NCBI GenBank assembly: GCA_029204225.1
Contig: CM055108.1
Coordinates: 20,713,644 to 20,777,643 of the forward strand
From: Diphasiastrum complanatum
Lineage: Eukaryota; Streptophyta; Lycopodiopsida; Lycopodiales; Lycopodiaceae
Direction: 5' to 3'
Length of the DNA: 64,000 nt
Part shown: positions 48,361-59,289 of the stretch, piece by piece
Numbering within the stretch: the stretch's first letter is position 1
Layout of the letters: the number at the start of each line of letters is the position of its first letter
Notes under the pieces: generated by a model
Seen by the model: only the letters and a program-made list of their open reading frames with translations
Database searches by the model: none
Told to the model about the DNA's origin: nothing
Program-made: the position numbers and the translations under genes

Positions 48361-49478
48361 TCTGTCGAAAATTGCCCTACGATGATGGATGCAAAAACAC
48401 CCATGAATCCTTTGTATATATAATGAGGTAGAAGCTTTGTTGACTTGATTCTACCTCATTTCAGAAGGAGGACACCATCAGTTTTTTTTCCTTCACCAAG
48501 CATTGTCGATTATTGGCACGGGGACAGCTTTGACCCCATACCAATGTGGTATTGACACAAGGATCTAGACAGGGAACAAAGAATCACCCTCGAGTGGGGC
48601 TCTTGTGTGCATAGGGGAGCCAAGGAGCCAAAATCACTACCGCCGGGACCAGAGTGCCGGAATATTGCGAGCACGAGGCGCAGGCCTGCACACGCACATG
48701 TAGGGAGGAGAGCATGTAGAGGCTGGACAGCACGGGCAGGGGGCGATGGGCAGGACGGGGGCCACACGTCACGCGTTGAAGGTGGTCGTGGCCAAAATAG
48801 GAGTGCAAGTAAGATACTAGGTTCACCAAGGGAGAACTCTAGAAACCCCTGTCTCTTAGTCAACTAAAATGCTATTGGAGAACTATTACACAAAAGAATC
48901 TATTTAAAAGTCTTACCTTGTGAAACATGACTCTTATCCATAACAGCCCCCATAGGGAAGTTCTTCCACAAAAATGTTCTGGAAATCTGACAAATGTTGG
49001 TTGTCTTAAAGAAGAAATACCCTGATGCATTTATTGATAGAAAAAACTAGTAGGTACATTGATGAAAAAGATATATACACCCCGAAGGGGAAGTTTAAGC
49101 AAAAGTAAGCTCAAACAAGAGCGAAGCTTGCAGTAAAGCTAAGATTAATCCAAATCCTTGCATTAAGAATAAAAGTGCATAAACTATGATGATGTCAGTG
49201 GGAGTCTGGCAACTGACTACAGTAGATCAGAAAAGTGAAGAGGTGGTGAGTCGACTAATGAAGAGAGATGAGAAGTAGCAGACCCAGCCACCATCGTCCG
49301 TTGCAGGATTGATAGGGCCTGAGCACGTTGCAGGGCAATGGGAATACGTTGTTTGAAAGAAGCCAAGAGAATAGAACCGGGAATACCTTGACGCTCTGCT
49401 GCTCGATGAGAACACATGCAAAGAAAATTCTCAAAGCGTCGATGCAAGTATCAGTGGGGTTCCTGTTGGAGTAGTTTT
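48361..49478. other. Unassigned; GC-rich block at 48590-48790
   Basis: 48590-48790 is clearly more GC-rich than its surroundings and open on both strands, but no domain is visible. 49217-49447 (minus) is open and resembles the region before a LINE-type 3' end (CATTTATTGATAG near 49033); this is weak. Confidence 0.3.
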
Positions 49479-49600
49479 TTTCCTTCTCTTGTGCTGCTCT
49501 TGAGTGGTGGAGACAGTCAAAATGTGGAGGATATCAAGAGTGCTCTTAAGAAGGAGTTTGAGGTGCATGATCTTGGGACGTGGTAGAAGGAAGGACATGA
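49479..49600 (+). pseudogene. Copia reverse transcriptase relic
   Basis: The plus strand reads LLLLSGGDSQNVEDIKSALK then KEFEVHDLG. This matches the segment following the YVDD box of copia RT (D(M/L)L..G...E.I...K..L...F.MKDLG). The YVDD itself is lost. It is followed by unassigned sequence, then a copia LTR at about 49859. Confidence 0.6.
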
Positions 49601-49858
49601 GACTGCTCTCTAAGGACATGGAATCCTTCATCTCTGGCTATAGCGGTCGTTGCATCTCTGACAACATCATGCGTAGTTGTGCACTCACTCCTAGAAGGAC
49701 ATCGGAGGAGGTGGATAGCAAGAGCATCAAGCAGAGCATCCTTTATCCCAAAATATTTCTTCTGCAACTGTCTCTTCTTTGAGAGTCTCGTTGATGTGCT
49801 TTTCCTACAAGATTGCTTCTTGTGAGAATCTCATCTGCATCTAGTTCAGATTCAATAA

Positions 49859-50395
49859 GGGTTGGATTATTCTCTCGAATTGACTAATCATTTTTAATCT
49901 TCATCCACTACATTACCCAACTTTACAGTTTTATGCATGTTTCTACACAGTTTGTAGAAGTACATGGAAATCGCTCACAGATGGATTCCACTAGTAAATT
50001 TCCAGGAAGTACTAACTAGACAGATGCCAACTCACTATGGCCAACTGGCCATTATGATCTATGACCTAATCAGTTGTCCGGTCCTATTAGATGCTCGTTA
50101 TCTGCTTAGTATAAATAGCTGATCATACTTCTACATTTCAATTCAAGCAATTCATTCATGCAATGCATTGAAGTATAATCACATAGCAGCTCTGTCAAGA
50201 TTTCAAGCTTGAACACTCTTGAGCATTCTAGCTCAGTTCTTTAGAGTTCTTTTAGAGTTTTGCTATTAGCACTTACTGCTTATCAACGGAAGTGTAAATC
50301 AGACAGAGTTTTTAGAGATAGCTTAGAGTACGCGGTTTCTATCCGCAATTAAGCAGAAACTGGAGGCTATATCATTTGAGTTTTTCTAATTGTTG
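49859..50395 (+). mobile_element. Copia LTR (solo or 5'), related at its start to the LTR at 63653
   Basis: GTTGGATTATTCT at 49859 and TTTCTACACAGTTTGTAGAA about 100 bp later correspond to TGTTGGATTATTCT and TTTTACACAAACTGTAGAA at 63653-63715. Beyond that the two LTRs diverge. TATAAATAG (50110-50118) is a good TATA box. A (CT)n tract starts at about 50398, and no primer-binding site or gag follows. Confidence 0.6.
50110..50118 (+). promoter_or_regulatory. TATA box of the copia LTR
   Basis: TATAAATAG within the LTR, about 250 bp from its start. Confidence 0.5.
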
Positions 50396-50397
50396 AT

Positions 50398-50547
<150 letters not shown>

Positions 50548-50559
50548 GGATGCTCCTTC

Positions 50560-51050
50560 GTTTATTTCTACCCTACTTTGCTATCGAACAAGTGGACAAC
50601 AACTGACGCACCACTTCTTAAAAAATACAAGGTCCAATTAACCTTCTATACTTGCATAAAAAAGTTTTTTTTTTCTAAACTAAGGGGATTTTCCACTTCA
50701 AAATTAAATACACACACCAAGACTTTAAAATTTAAAATCCTATTTGGAGGGAAATTAATTTTTTCTCTCCCACTCATACCTTTCAAGAAACCATACTGCA
50801 TGACACTATATAAGCATGTAGTTTTGAGGATTATTCTTTACAACACCATGAAGAGTTCGTATGCCTCTCTCCTATAGCAAGTGTGCCCTACCAGTTCGCT
50901 ACTCAACATGATACTATCATACGTAAGCACCTTTCATCTCATCACTTTGCTAGTCCAGCATTGTGCTCTCTTACTTTCAAGTATTCAGTATGGTACTCCC
51001 TTGATAATTCTTAGTTCTAGTGGATTTCCTAATGTAGAAACACGTCCATC
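50560..51050. other. Intergenic, nothing recognised
   Basis: AT-rich sequence with no coding relic. Confidence 0.4.
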
Positions 51051-51054
51051 CTAT

Positions 51055-51525
51055 CTCACTAGCAGCGATGGACAGTCATTCACTATTTACATCCTTTCTT
51101 GTTGATCTACGAAGTCAGATGGCAGCGATGAACTGCCCGCTACCCTTTCAACTTTAAAGTAGCTTTTTTAAGCTTTGATAGACAGCGATGGAATGGCCCT
51201 TTTATACACTACTATTTGGCTTCAATAAAACATAAAAGATAGTTGTTGTCCACAACAATGGACAAATGGCTCTCTTTCATAATGATAAAGAATATGTAAT
51301 AAGGTTGGTTTGGGCTGTTGTCTAGCGATGGCATGCTCATTTAACCTTCTCATACTTTGGAAGTAACCTCCTACTGTCCAACGATGGATAGTAGGATCAT
51401 TTACTTTCTTTACACTGATAGTTTATGAGATTTATAGGCTTGTTGTCCAGCGATGGATATCAAATCAAAATAATCTTTGCTGATACTTTTTACTTTCTAC
51501 TATCCAGCGGTGGCTGGAAGGATAC
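51055..51525. repeat. Diverged tandem repeat, eight units around TGTCCAGCGATGGA
   Basis: The motif, or a variant, occurs at about 51063, 51123, 51183, 51253, 51323, 51378, 51448 and 51505, a spacing of 55-70 bp. Spacers share TCATTTACT/CTTTCTACACT-like pieces. The motif has partial dyad symmetry (TCCA...TGGA). No coding function is seen. Confidence 0.65.
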
Positions 51526-52980
51526 GTTATGGCTCACAACTAATAATCTTTGATCTTAAAATGAAATGATACTCTTAATTGTGTCTTCATGCTTTCTATC
51601 TCAACCAAGCACTATCTATCTCAAAGAAAAGGTATGTTACCAACTGAAACTTTATAAAGCAAGCAACTTGGCAAAAATTCGTATACATCCTTTAGACATT
51701 TTTATAACTCTTTATGTAATCTATGCAACCTTTTTAATGATGTTAGGTATGTATTCCATTTACTACAATATGTTGTAATTTTATGCACCCAATAATGGTG
51801 CAGGATGAATCATTGCTTAATTTGATTTGAGCAAGAAGAAAATGTTGAATACGATCATTAACGTAGCAAACAAGAGATTTTTTTTTAAGTCATTTACAAA
51901 GGCCTCTAGAAATCTAAACTTTTGGATTAAATAAAAAATAAAAGATTTCTCTACAACTAAGAGATGGAAACTAGAAAAAATATGAAGTCAAATTTACAGC
52001 AATGACATAATATTCATTTGTATATTTTCTTATTAGCTCTTTGAAACCATGCTAATAAAAAAGATTACATTTTTTGCCTTCATAAATTAGACATTGAAAC
52101 CATATAAGTATAAAGAATTCAAAATTAGTGAGACATCTTGATTGTATAATCACATTGGAATTATAATCACATTGAAAACATGATGTCTTATGATGTAGTT
52201 ATTGTTTATAGGTCTCAATATTAGTGCAATATGAAATGAGAGCCATCAAAGAGCTTCATTTGTACCTAGTTTATGGCACAAAAATAGTCATGAAACAACT
52301 AGTTTCAAATGGAGCACGTGTATTTTAAGCCAATGATTCCATTATATTACTAAACTTTTTTTTTTTTAATCACGGTTAATTCAACTACAATACATATAAT
52401 ATGTGACAAACAAAAAAAAAATGCATAAACTCTGTCAACGTGTTTAGTTTAAAAAAAAGTGGACATTTGTTTTATTCGAGGGTCTAAGACATCCAAAATA
52501 TGAACAAAAAATCATAATTATGAACATAATAGTAGCATAGAGATTGTTAGCATGAAATTATTATTTAAGTGCTATTATACTTCTATCTCTATGACATGTG
52601 ATTATATCTATGAGTCAATCTTATTGTACATCCAAAGTAAACATCACATTAACTTAAACCTTATGTAGCATTCTCTTTGCACATCATAATATGATAGTTT
52701 CATAATATCAATGTGCAAGCTGCCATCATTTCCAAAAGCATAATTGGGTAGGATGAAAATCACGATGACAATTTTACGTAATGAAAACCATGCATCATGG
52801 ATTTGACACATTCATTTTGGATAAGGCTACAAACTATTACAAAATTCAGATCTTAAAAAATTGGTCAAGATGCACACAAAGCTTTTTGATTGAAGACCAA
52901 TGAGGATTATTAGAAATCAATGATAAACTTCATTGCTACTGTTTACGATGTACATTGATGTTGACAGTTGTGACTAGTTG
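51526..52980. other. AT-rich intergenic sequence, nothing recognised
   Basis: No domain, repeat array or RNA gene that I can see over about 1.4 kb. Confidence 0.4.
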
Positions 52981-52984
52981 TCAT

Positions 52985-53540
52985 TAGCCGTAGGCTAGTC
53001 TATTATTCTACTCATAGGTTTTCTCTCTCTATTGGGGTTCAGGGTTTACTTGTACATTTTACATTCGGTATGATTTAGTATGATAGTGTGATTGTGCATG
53101 GCCTTTTTCCGCCTTCTTGTGGTGATTGCTTATGTGAATGCTTGATGTTCCATATCTGATTATTGACATGGTATCAGAGCAATGATAGTCTTGCGTGCCT
53201 GATCAATGGATACAACAGCTTGTCACAGGCTCCGCAATGAAGTGAGAAAGCCCTTCATGGGAGGTGAAAGCTTGGAGAGACAAAAATGGCTGGAAGAAAT
53301 CCTTCTTTGGTGTTTGTAAGTTTGGAGCTCAGAATTATCAATGGGGAACGAAGACACAGTCCTGGAGGCATCAGAAAGGCCAGGGCAGCATCAGACAGAT
53401 TGAAAATCTGTTGAGGTGGGAGATTTTTACAATACTTCCTAGTTGTTGTGAAAAGTGCCATTTGTGTGAGAGGTTTGCCAAGAAATCTCTCATTTGTTTG
53501 TTTGGAGTACCGCAAATCACACTAGACAGTGTCTAGTACT
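52985..53540 (+). mobile_element. Copia LTR end, primer-binding site and 5' internal stub
   Basis: TGGTATCAGAGC at 53169-53180 is a perfect initiator-Met primer-binding site, preceded by TTATTGACA as an LTR end. The internal sequence that follows begins ATGGATACAACAGCTTGTCA, a plausible gag start, then decays. No LTR beginning could be fixed upstream. Whether it belongs to the copia coding region at 60.5 kb is unclear; 7 kb of unrelated sequence lies between. Confidence 0.6.
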
Positions 53541-53733
53541 TTTTACTCTAACCTAGAAGTACACAGAGCGACTATATACTCTCTGGATGATACTTGACAA
53601 ATATACAGAAAAGTAGTCTGATGCTAGTAAGCAATCAAGACGAAAATACAAAGTAGAAGTCCGCCTGCGTGCGAGACAAGTTTCTGTAAGGTGAGAGAAT
53701 CTGATATGTCTGAGGGTCTGGTTAGGTGGTATG

Positions 53734-53870
53734 CAAAGCGGATATCATAGGCACGTGACAGATGGCTAGAAATACCAAGAAAGATAGATCTGGTCATGTG
53801 GGAGCAATATCATAATGTGGAATGAGTAGCGGATATCACAGGCACACGACGGATGGCTAGAAATACAATT
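53734..53870. repeat. 50-bp direct duplication
   Basis: GCGGATATCATAGGCACGTG then ACAGATGGCTAGAAATAC (about 53743-53777) recurs as GCGGATATCACAGGCACACG with ACGGATGGCTAGAAATAC (about 53830-53866). Confidence 0.75.
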
Positions 53871-54655
53871 TAGGAATAGCGACGTCGCGTGGTAGCGATA
53901 TTGGAGTCAAGAGGTTAAGTCATAAAAACAAATTAAGCCATTGATAAACCCCTTTATACATTTTGCAAGTTGATTGCAGCCGTTCGTAGATGACTGTTGG
54001 ATTCACTACATGCGTCTAAAAAATAAATTGATTAGAACACACCGGCCAATCACTGAATGCACATGTCGATTTAAATATCATCCATACAAATAAAGTTGGG
54101 GGACCAGTCAATCAAATTGCAACACATGGAGACACATGTGCAGACACACGTGTGGACTAATCATGATTTAAACACATGAATGAGAAGATGCCATGTGCGA
54201 TATCGCATTCAATGCTCAAAATATCTACCACTATATAAGCAGTGAACACAATTTAAAAATTTTATATTACCACTTTCCTATAATTGTGCTACCCCAGTAC
54301 CACAGACACGCAACCAACGCATCAAATAGCTAGTGGTTTTCTCCCTCGTCGTGCCCCTATGATATTGCAAATAGATACAATATGAATTAGCATGACAACC
54401 TCGATAGACACTCAGTAGATAGCTCTCTCCTCGCTCACCTTCGATATTAGAAATAAACCGAATATCAGAACCACGTGACATCCTCTTCCTTTTTGAGATA
54501 TTAGATAGCCATCGTTACTAAATCTGTGTACAAGTAGGTGCACTATCGATGTTGTCCTTATGATTGCGACGTGGGTTGGAATCAACTACATGGATTGACT
54601 TTTTCCTATATTAATCTTTATAGATCTGACTTGATTTTGTATTGAATAATTCATG
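53871..54655. other. Intergenic, nothing recognised
   Basis: Unique-looking sequence; a minus frame at 54278-54481 is not recognised. Confidence 0.35.
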
Positions 54656-54657
54656 AG

Positions 54658-54790
54658 GGAGTCGGGTAAGTCGATGGAGTTGAGTAAGTCAAGTAAGTTG
54701 AGTGAGGTGAGTGTCGAGTAAGTCGAGTGATTCGAGTGTTGAGTAAGTCAAGTGAGTCGAGTGTCGATGTTGAAGTCAAAGTCGATGGAG
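54658..54790. repeat. Minisatellite of GAGTAAGTC / GAGTCGAGT units
   Basis: About 130 bp of imperfect 9-10 bp units such as GAGTAAGTCAA, GAGTAAGTCGA and GAGTGTCGA. Confidence 0.8.
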
Positions 54791-55159
54791 TCAAACTTCA
54801 AGTTCTGTTGTTATAGTAGTATACATATTTTCAGAATGCTGAATAGATGTGAACTTGAGCATTAAAATCCAACAAGATGTGGAGCTTGTCTTCAAGTTAA
54901 CCTCAACATGCTCCCAAAGTTAGATTCCCAATCCAAAAGAGAAGTAGAAAAGACTAGTCAAGTTGCCAACCAAGGCTAGCCAAAGGAAGATCAAGATTGA
55001 CCAGCCAACTAATGATGAAGTTGGGCCATCTAGGGCAGAAGCATAAAGGTCTCCCTCTCCTCCCCCTCTGCCTAAAAAGAGAATAAGATGTTCAAATGTC
55101 GTTGGGGACTAGTCCAAATTCATTCTTGATACATTGCGAGTTCAAGGGACCTTTCTCTC

Positions 55160-56110
55160 ACCCCTGAACTGAATGTTTTACTGGACTCCTCTTTAGAGAG
55201 TGAAAAATCTTTGGATGTGCATGTACATACTATAGAGGATCTAGATAGATATATAACAAAAACAACTGCTCTTTTTTCTGATAGCTCTTCCCAATATTTG
55301 GAAACTGCATATAAAAATATTGTTGTTAAATCTCAGGTCGGACATTCTTTTTTATTCTGAACGATATATAGTCTTTGACGAATACATAGCCAAGAAAATT
55401 AATAGATTAGGTGTTTTCTTTGTATTTAATATATATTCAGCCTCATACATGAATTTTTTAATCTTGATGTCTGTAAGAAACTTAAGAATAAATCTTCGGA
55501 CCTCATAGATCTAGTTGTGGAAGGTGGACTCAATTATTGGGTCAAATTGTATAAAAGCGACAATGTTCCTAGTGTTTTGGTTTTAACTCAATTTTTTTGT
55601 CACTTGGTCGTAGACAAAAAATTAGCTTCATCATGTTTACAACCTATGCAAGGCGATACTGAAATATTTGTTGTACCATACTGTCACAGGTACATATTGA
55701 TGATTGTTTTATTTGGAAATTATGTCCATTGCAATTGATTATTTTCAGTTTCTAATAAATGACTATTTGTTGTTTTGCAATCATCACTGGTCTGTGCATA
55801 TTATAGCGCTAAGGATGGATACAGAACTGCCATGTGTAATCCAATGGTGTTGAAAATGAACTCCTTGATATCAATGCACCTCAATGTTGACACTGCCATG
55901 TACAAAAGCATGATTGCATATTTTTTTACGAAGGCCCTATGTGTAGATAAGCACATAGAGATACTAGATGCACAAGTAAATAATAACATTGTCTCAATTA
56001 ATTTTGGACTTCTTAATTTATTTAGGACTATTTTCTACATATGGTACCAAAAGAGCCAGATAAGAAAAACAATAAAAAAATCATTAATTGTTGAAGTGAG
56101 ATTTTCTTGA
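55160..56110 (+). pseudogene. Ulp1/C48 peptidase-like fragment, probably of a CACTA-type transposon
   Basis: Blocks in order are SSLESEKSLDVHVHTIEDLD (about 55180-55240), VEGGLNYWVKLYKSDNVPSV (55514-55573), QFFCHLVVDKKLASSCLQPM, EIFVVPYCHR ending at GTACAT (about 55690), then HHWSVHII (about 55779-55802). Finally AKDGYRTAMCNPMVLKMNSL and MYKSMIAYFFTK appear in another frame. A hydrophobic strand followed by HHW(S/T)...I is the signature around the catalytic His of Ulp1 SUMO-type peptidases, which plant CACTA and MULE elements often carry. Frameshifts and no clear acceptor before HHW suggest decay. Family assignment is moderate. Confidence 0.45.
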
Positions 56111-57050
56111 GTTCGAATCTCATTTCAATACAACTATAAGCCAAAAAAGACAAATTTAATTAACGAGTCACAATTTAGTATCTAAAATTTATTGATAGTT
56201 TTTTCCAACAATGTAATTGTAAATCCAAAATAAATTTGGTTCTTGAGTATCATATACATTGAACTTATAATTTAGATGAAGTTAGCATTTCAATTGTTAG
56301 ATCAAGGGGGTTATGGTGGATGTTTTTGAAAAATCAGATATAATTATGTCTAAAATTAGTGTCGATCCGAATAACATAGACAAGTTTTAAACATAAACAT
56401 TGATATTTAAAAGAAACATAAACATAATTCATATTAAAAAAAAAACATAAACATCACTAAATCATATACTACTTTCAAGCTGTATTATAAGAACTCTCAT
56501 AGAAATTTAATCACAATGTGTCATTTGCCACTAAAAGTGGTTTATATTTATAATTAATGGTCTTGGGTCTTGGGCCAAGCCCTATATTAGTCAAAAGACT
56601 ATTACAAAAGATGCGCAACTTTGGTGCAATTATGGACAATGTAGAAGTGTAACCTTTTAGACTAGTAAACTATTTCAATATTCTAAATGTTGAGAATTAG
56701 AAACTATTTTCAACCTTTAGAATTTCTAAAAGCCGTTAAACTTTCTACCTCAATGTCTTACAATACACATGCCATGGAATATGATTTACTTATAGTAGGG
56801 TGATATGGCCACACCCTAGGGCATACAAAAAGTCGGCTTTCTACAAAATTGCCAAGCTGGATTTACAACTAAATTTACAAAAGAAATGATATTTTAAACA
56901 CGTCTTTTGAAGCCAAATTTGGACTTGTTGCAGATTCGAAATCTGCCAACGCTCACTAATACATCACAAGTCCTATACTTATGGCCACAAAGATTGTAAC
57001 CAGGACTCTACAACTACAATCATGAACACTACTCATCAATATCAGCTGCA
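56111..57050. other. Intergenic, nothing recognised
   Basis: AT-rich, with no relic identified. Confidence 0.4.
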
Positions 57051-57053
57051 CAT

Positions 57054-57345
57054 TCATCGGATAATTTGGACAAGTATTCTTTGATGTGTGCCACTGATGG
57101 AATCGATGGAAATATAGTTGTAAACGTCTCCTAGGCAATCAAAATCATCGTGAGGGTATGGCAAGGGACAATCCATTTTAAACACCTTTGAAATTAGGAC
57201 CACACTTTTATCCGTACCAACTTCTCTAAAAAAACATGTTCTGTTTGATTCAGCAGCTAAGACAATTCCAAATGCAACCACCTCTTTCCAAAAAAATAAA
57301 ACAACTGGATTATCTTCTCTTGAGCAATCCATGTAGTGACCTGAA
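57054..57345 (-). pseudogene. Possible CACTA (En/Spm) transposon-protein C-terminal fragment
   Basis: Begins after an acceptor-like TTTTTTTCAG and encodes HYMDCSREDNPVVLFFWKEV, VAFGIVLAAESN, DKSVVLISKVFKMDCPLPYP and HDDFDCLGDVYNYIS. The order '(V)VA.G.V', a Lys/Val strand, then 'LP.P.DD...LGD....I' is what I recall from the C-terminal domain of En/Spm-like proteins. A nearby Ulp1-like piece on the opposite strand is consistent. The call is tentative. Confidence 0.35.
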
Positions 57346-57471
57346 AAAAATTTAGAAATTCACTTCATGTTAGGATTTGCAATGCTATTGAAAGTATAAC
57401 TAGTAAAAATATAAAACTATAAAAGTATAATTAGCAAAACTATGAAACTGTACCAAAATTATGAAACAAAT

Positions 57472-58245
57472 TTAGCCCTTAGATCTTGGCCTTTAGTCAG
57501 TGACCCTTAGCCCGTAGCCCTTAGCCCTTAGCCCATAGCCCTTGACCCTTGCTCCTAGGCCCTCAGCCCTCAACACTTCATCCTTAAACCTTAGCCTTTG
57601 GCCTTTGGCCTTTGGCCCTTGTCCCTAGGCCCTTAGCCCTTGGCCTTTAGCATTACCACTTGGCCCTTAACCCTTAGCCCTTACCCCTCGGCCTTTAGTA
57701 TTAGCACTTGGCCCTTAACCCTTAGCCCTTAGCCCTCGGGCATTAGCCTTAGCACTTGGTCCTTAACCCTTAGCCCTCGTGCATTAGCCCTTCCTCTTGA
57801 GTGTCAGCCTTAGCTCTTGGCCCTCTCAACCTTAGCCCTTGGCCCTTAAACCTCGGCCCTTAGTCTTAACCCTCGACCCTTGGCCTTTGCCCCTTGCCCT
57901 AGGCCCTTGTTCCTCAACCTTAGCCTTTGGCGCTTAGCCTTATCCCTTAACTCGCCTTGGCCCTTATCCCTCGGCCCTTAACCTTAGCCCTTAGCCCTTA
58001 GCTCACGACCCTTAACCCTTGGCCCTTGCCCCTTGGTCGATGGCCCTTAATCTTTGGTCATTGGTGGTGGTACTTACCCCTTAACTCTTAGCCCTAGCTC
58101 TAAGCCCCTTAACCTTAGCCATTGGCCCTTGGCACTTAGTCGTTAGTCCTTTGTCATTAGCCGTTAACTGTTAGCCCTTGGCCCTAAGCACTTGGCCCTT
58201 AGTCGTTAGTCCTTATCTTTCATCCATCGTCCCTAGCCAATCATT
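57472..58245. repeat. Heptamer array (CCCTTAG/CCCTTGG)n, telomere-like but non-canonical
   Basis: About 770 bp built from CCCTTAG, CCCTTGG and close variants (CCCTCGG, CCCTTAA), many in strict 7-bp phase (57502-57545, 57648-57740). The other strand reads CTAAGGG/CCAAGGG. The common plant telomere unit is TTTAGGG, so this differs, though period, strand bias and G-run match. Confidence 0.85.
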
Positions 58246-59285
58246 GGGCCCTTCTTACATTTTTATATATATTTTTTTGACTTTTTATTATCCTTTTTTA
58301 GTTTTTAGATTTGTTTATTAGTTTTGAGATTTAAAAAAAAATTATTATGTTTTTAGTTTTTTGTATTTTCTAGGTTTTGACAACATATCTATGTTTTTCA
58401 CTATTTTTTCCTCTTTAAAATAATGTAAAATGAATGGAAGAATGAGGAGAATATAGATTGATTATATAGTTTTTTTAACCTTTTTTATTCATTTTATAGT
58501 TTTGATTTATTTTTTATTTTTTATTTTTAGATTTCTTTTTGATGTTTTAATTTATTTTTCAACTTTTATATATATATTTAGATTTATTTTATAGTTTGTT
58601 TAACTTTTTTCTAAAAAAAATTAATGTTCAGATTTTTTTTTAATTTTTAGATTTATTATATATTTCTTTGATCTTTTATAATTCATTTTTTAATTTTCAA
58701 ATTTATTTTAAATTTTTTAACTTTTTATTATTTGTTTTATTTCTATTACTTTTTTTTTTTTTTAACTTTGAGATTTTTGTAGTTTTTTTTTATTATGTCT
58801 TGTTTTTTTGGTTTTTAGTTTTTTGTATATTTTCAATGTTTTGGTAATATAGTTATGTTATTTACATTTTTTTTTCTTTTAAATATTGCAGAATGAATAG
58901 AAGAATGATGAGAGACCATTAAGTTAGCATATTTATCCCATAAGCATTTAGTTAAGCATGACATTTTTCTAGGCTATATATAGAAGCTTAAATTACTCTT
59001 TTTCTCAACAACAATTGTGGGCAAGGTTTTTTTTTTCAATGGGTCTCCATTCAAGATCCACAAAAAAAAAATTAGCTTAAAATAAGAAATGCAGACGGTG
59101 TTGACACGTGGCATACAATTTATCCCATAATCAATCTTGGAAAGTCACAAAAGGGAACATAAATAGGAGGGTCTTGAATCTAAATTTTAGTTCGTTTTTT
59201 AGAATTTGTGTTTTCATATTCTAAATTTAAGTTGTCATATTCTATCAAAACTTCAAAAAACAAAATTTTAAAACAAACTTTGAGA
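58246..59285. other. Very T-rich intergenic sequence
   Basis: Long T runs and TTTAGATTT/TTTTTAG words repeat loosely through 58260-58860. One loose repeat pair is TTTTTAGTTTTTTGTATTTTC (58359) and TTTTTAGTTTTTTGTATATTTTC (58814). No gene. Confidence 0.5.
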
Positions 59286-59289
59286 TTGA

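Noticed and set aside
53169-53180. Part of a tRNA gene
   Set aside because: TGGTATCAGAGC here is a retrotransposon primer-binding site next to an LTR end; no cloverleaf surrounds it. The same holds for 1128-1139 and 33011-33023.
57472-58245. True telomeric repeat
   Set aside because: Units are CCCTTAG/CCCTTGG, not the plant CCCTAAA; a chromosome-end origin is not supported.
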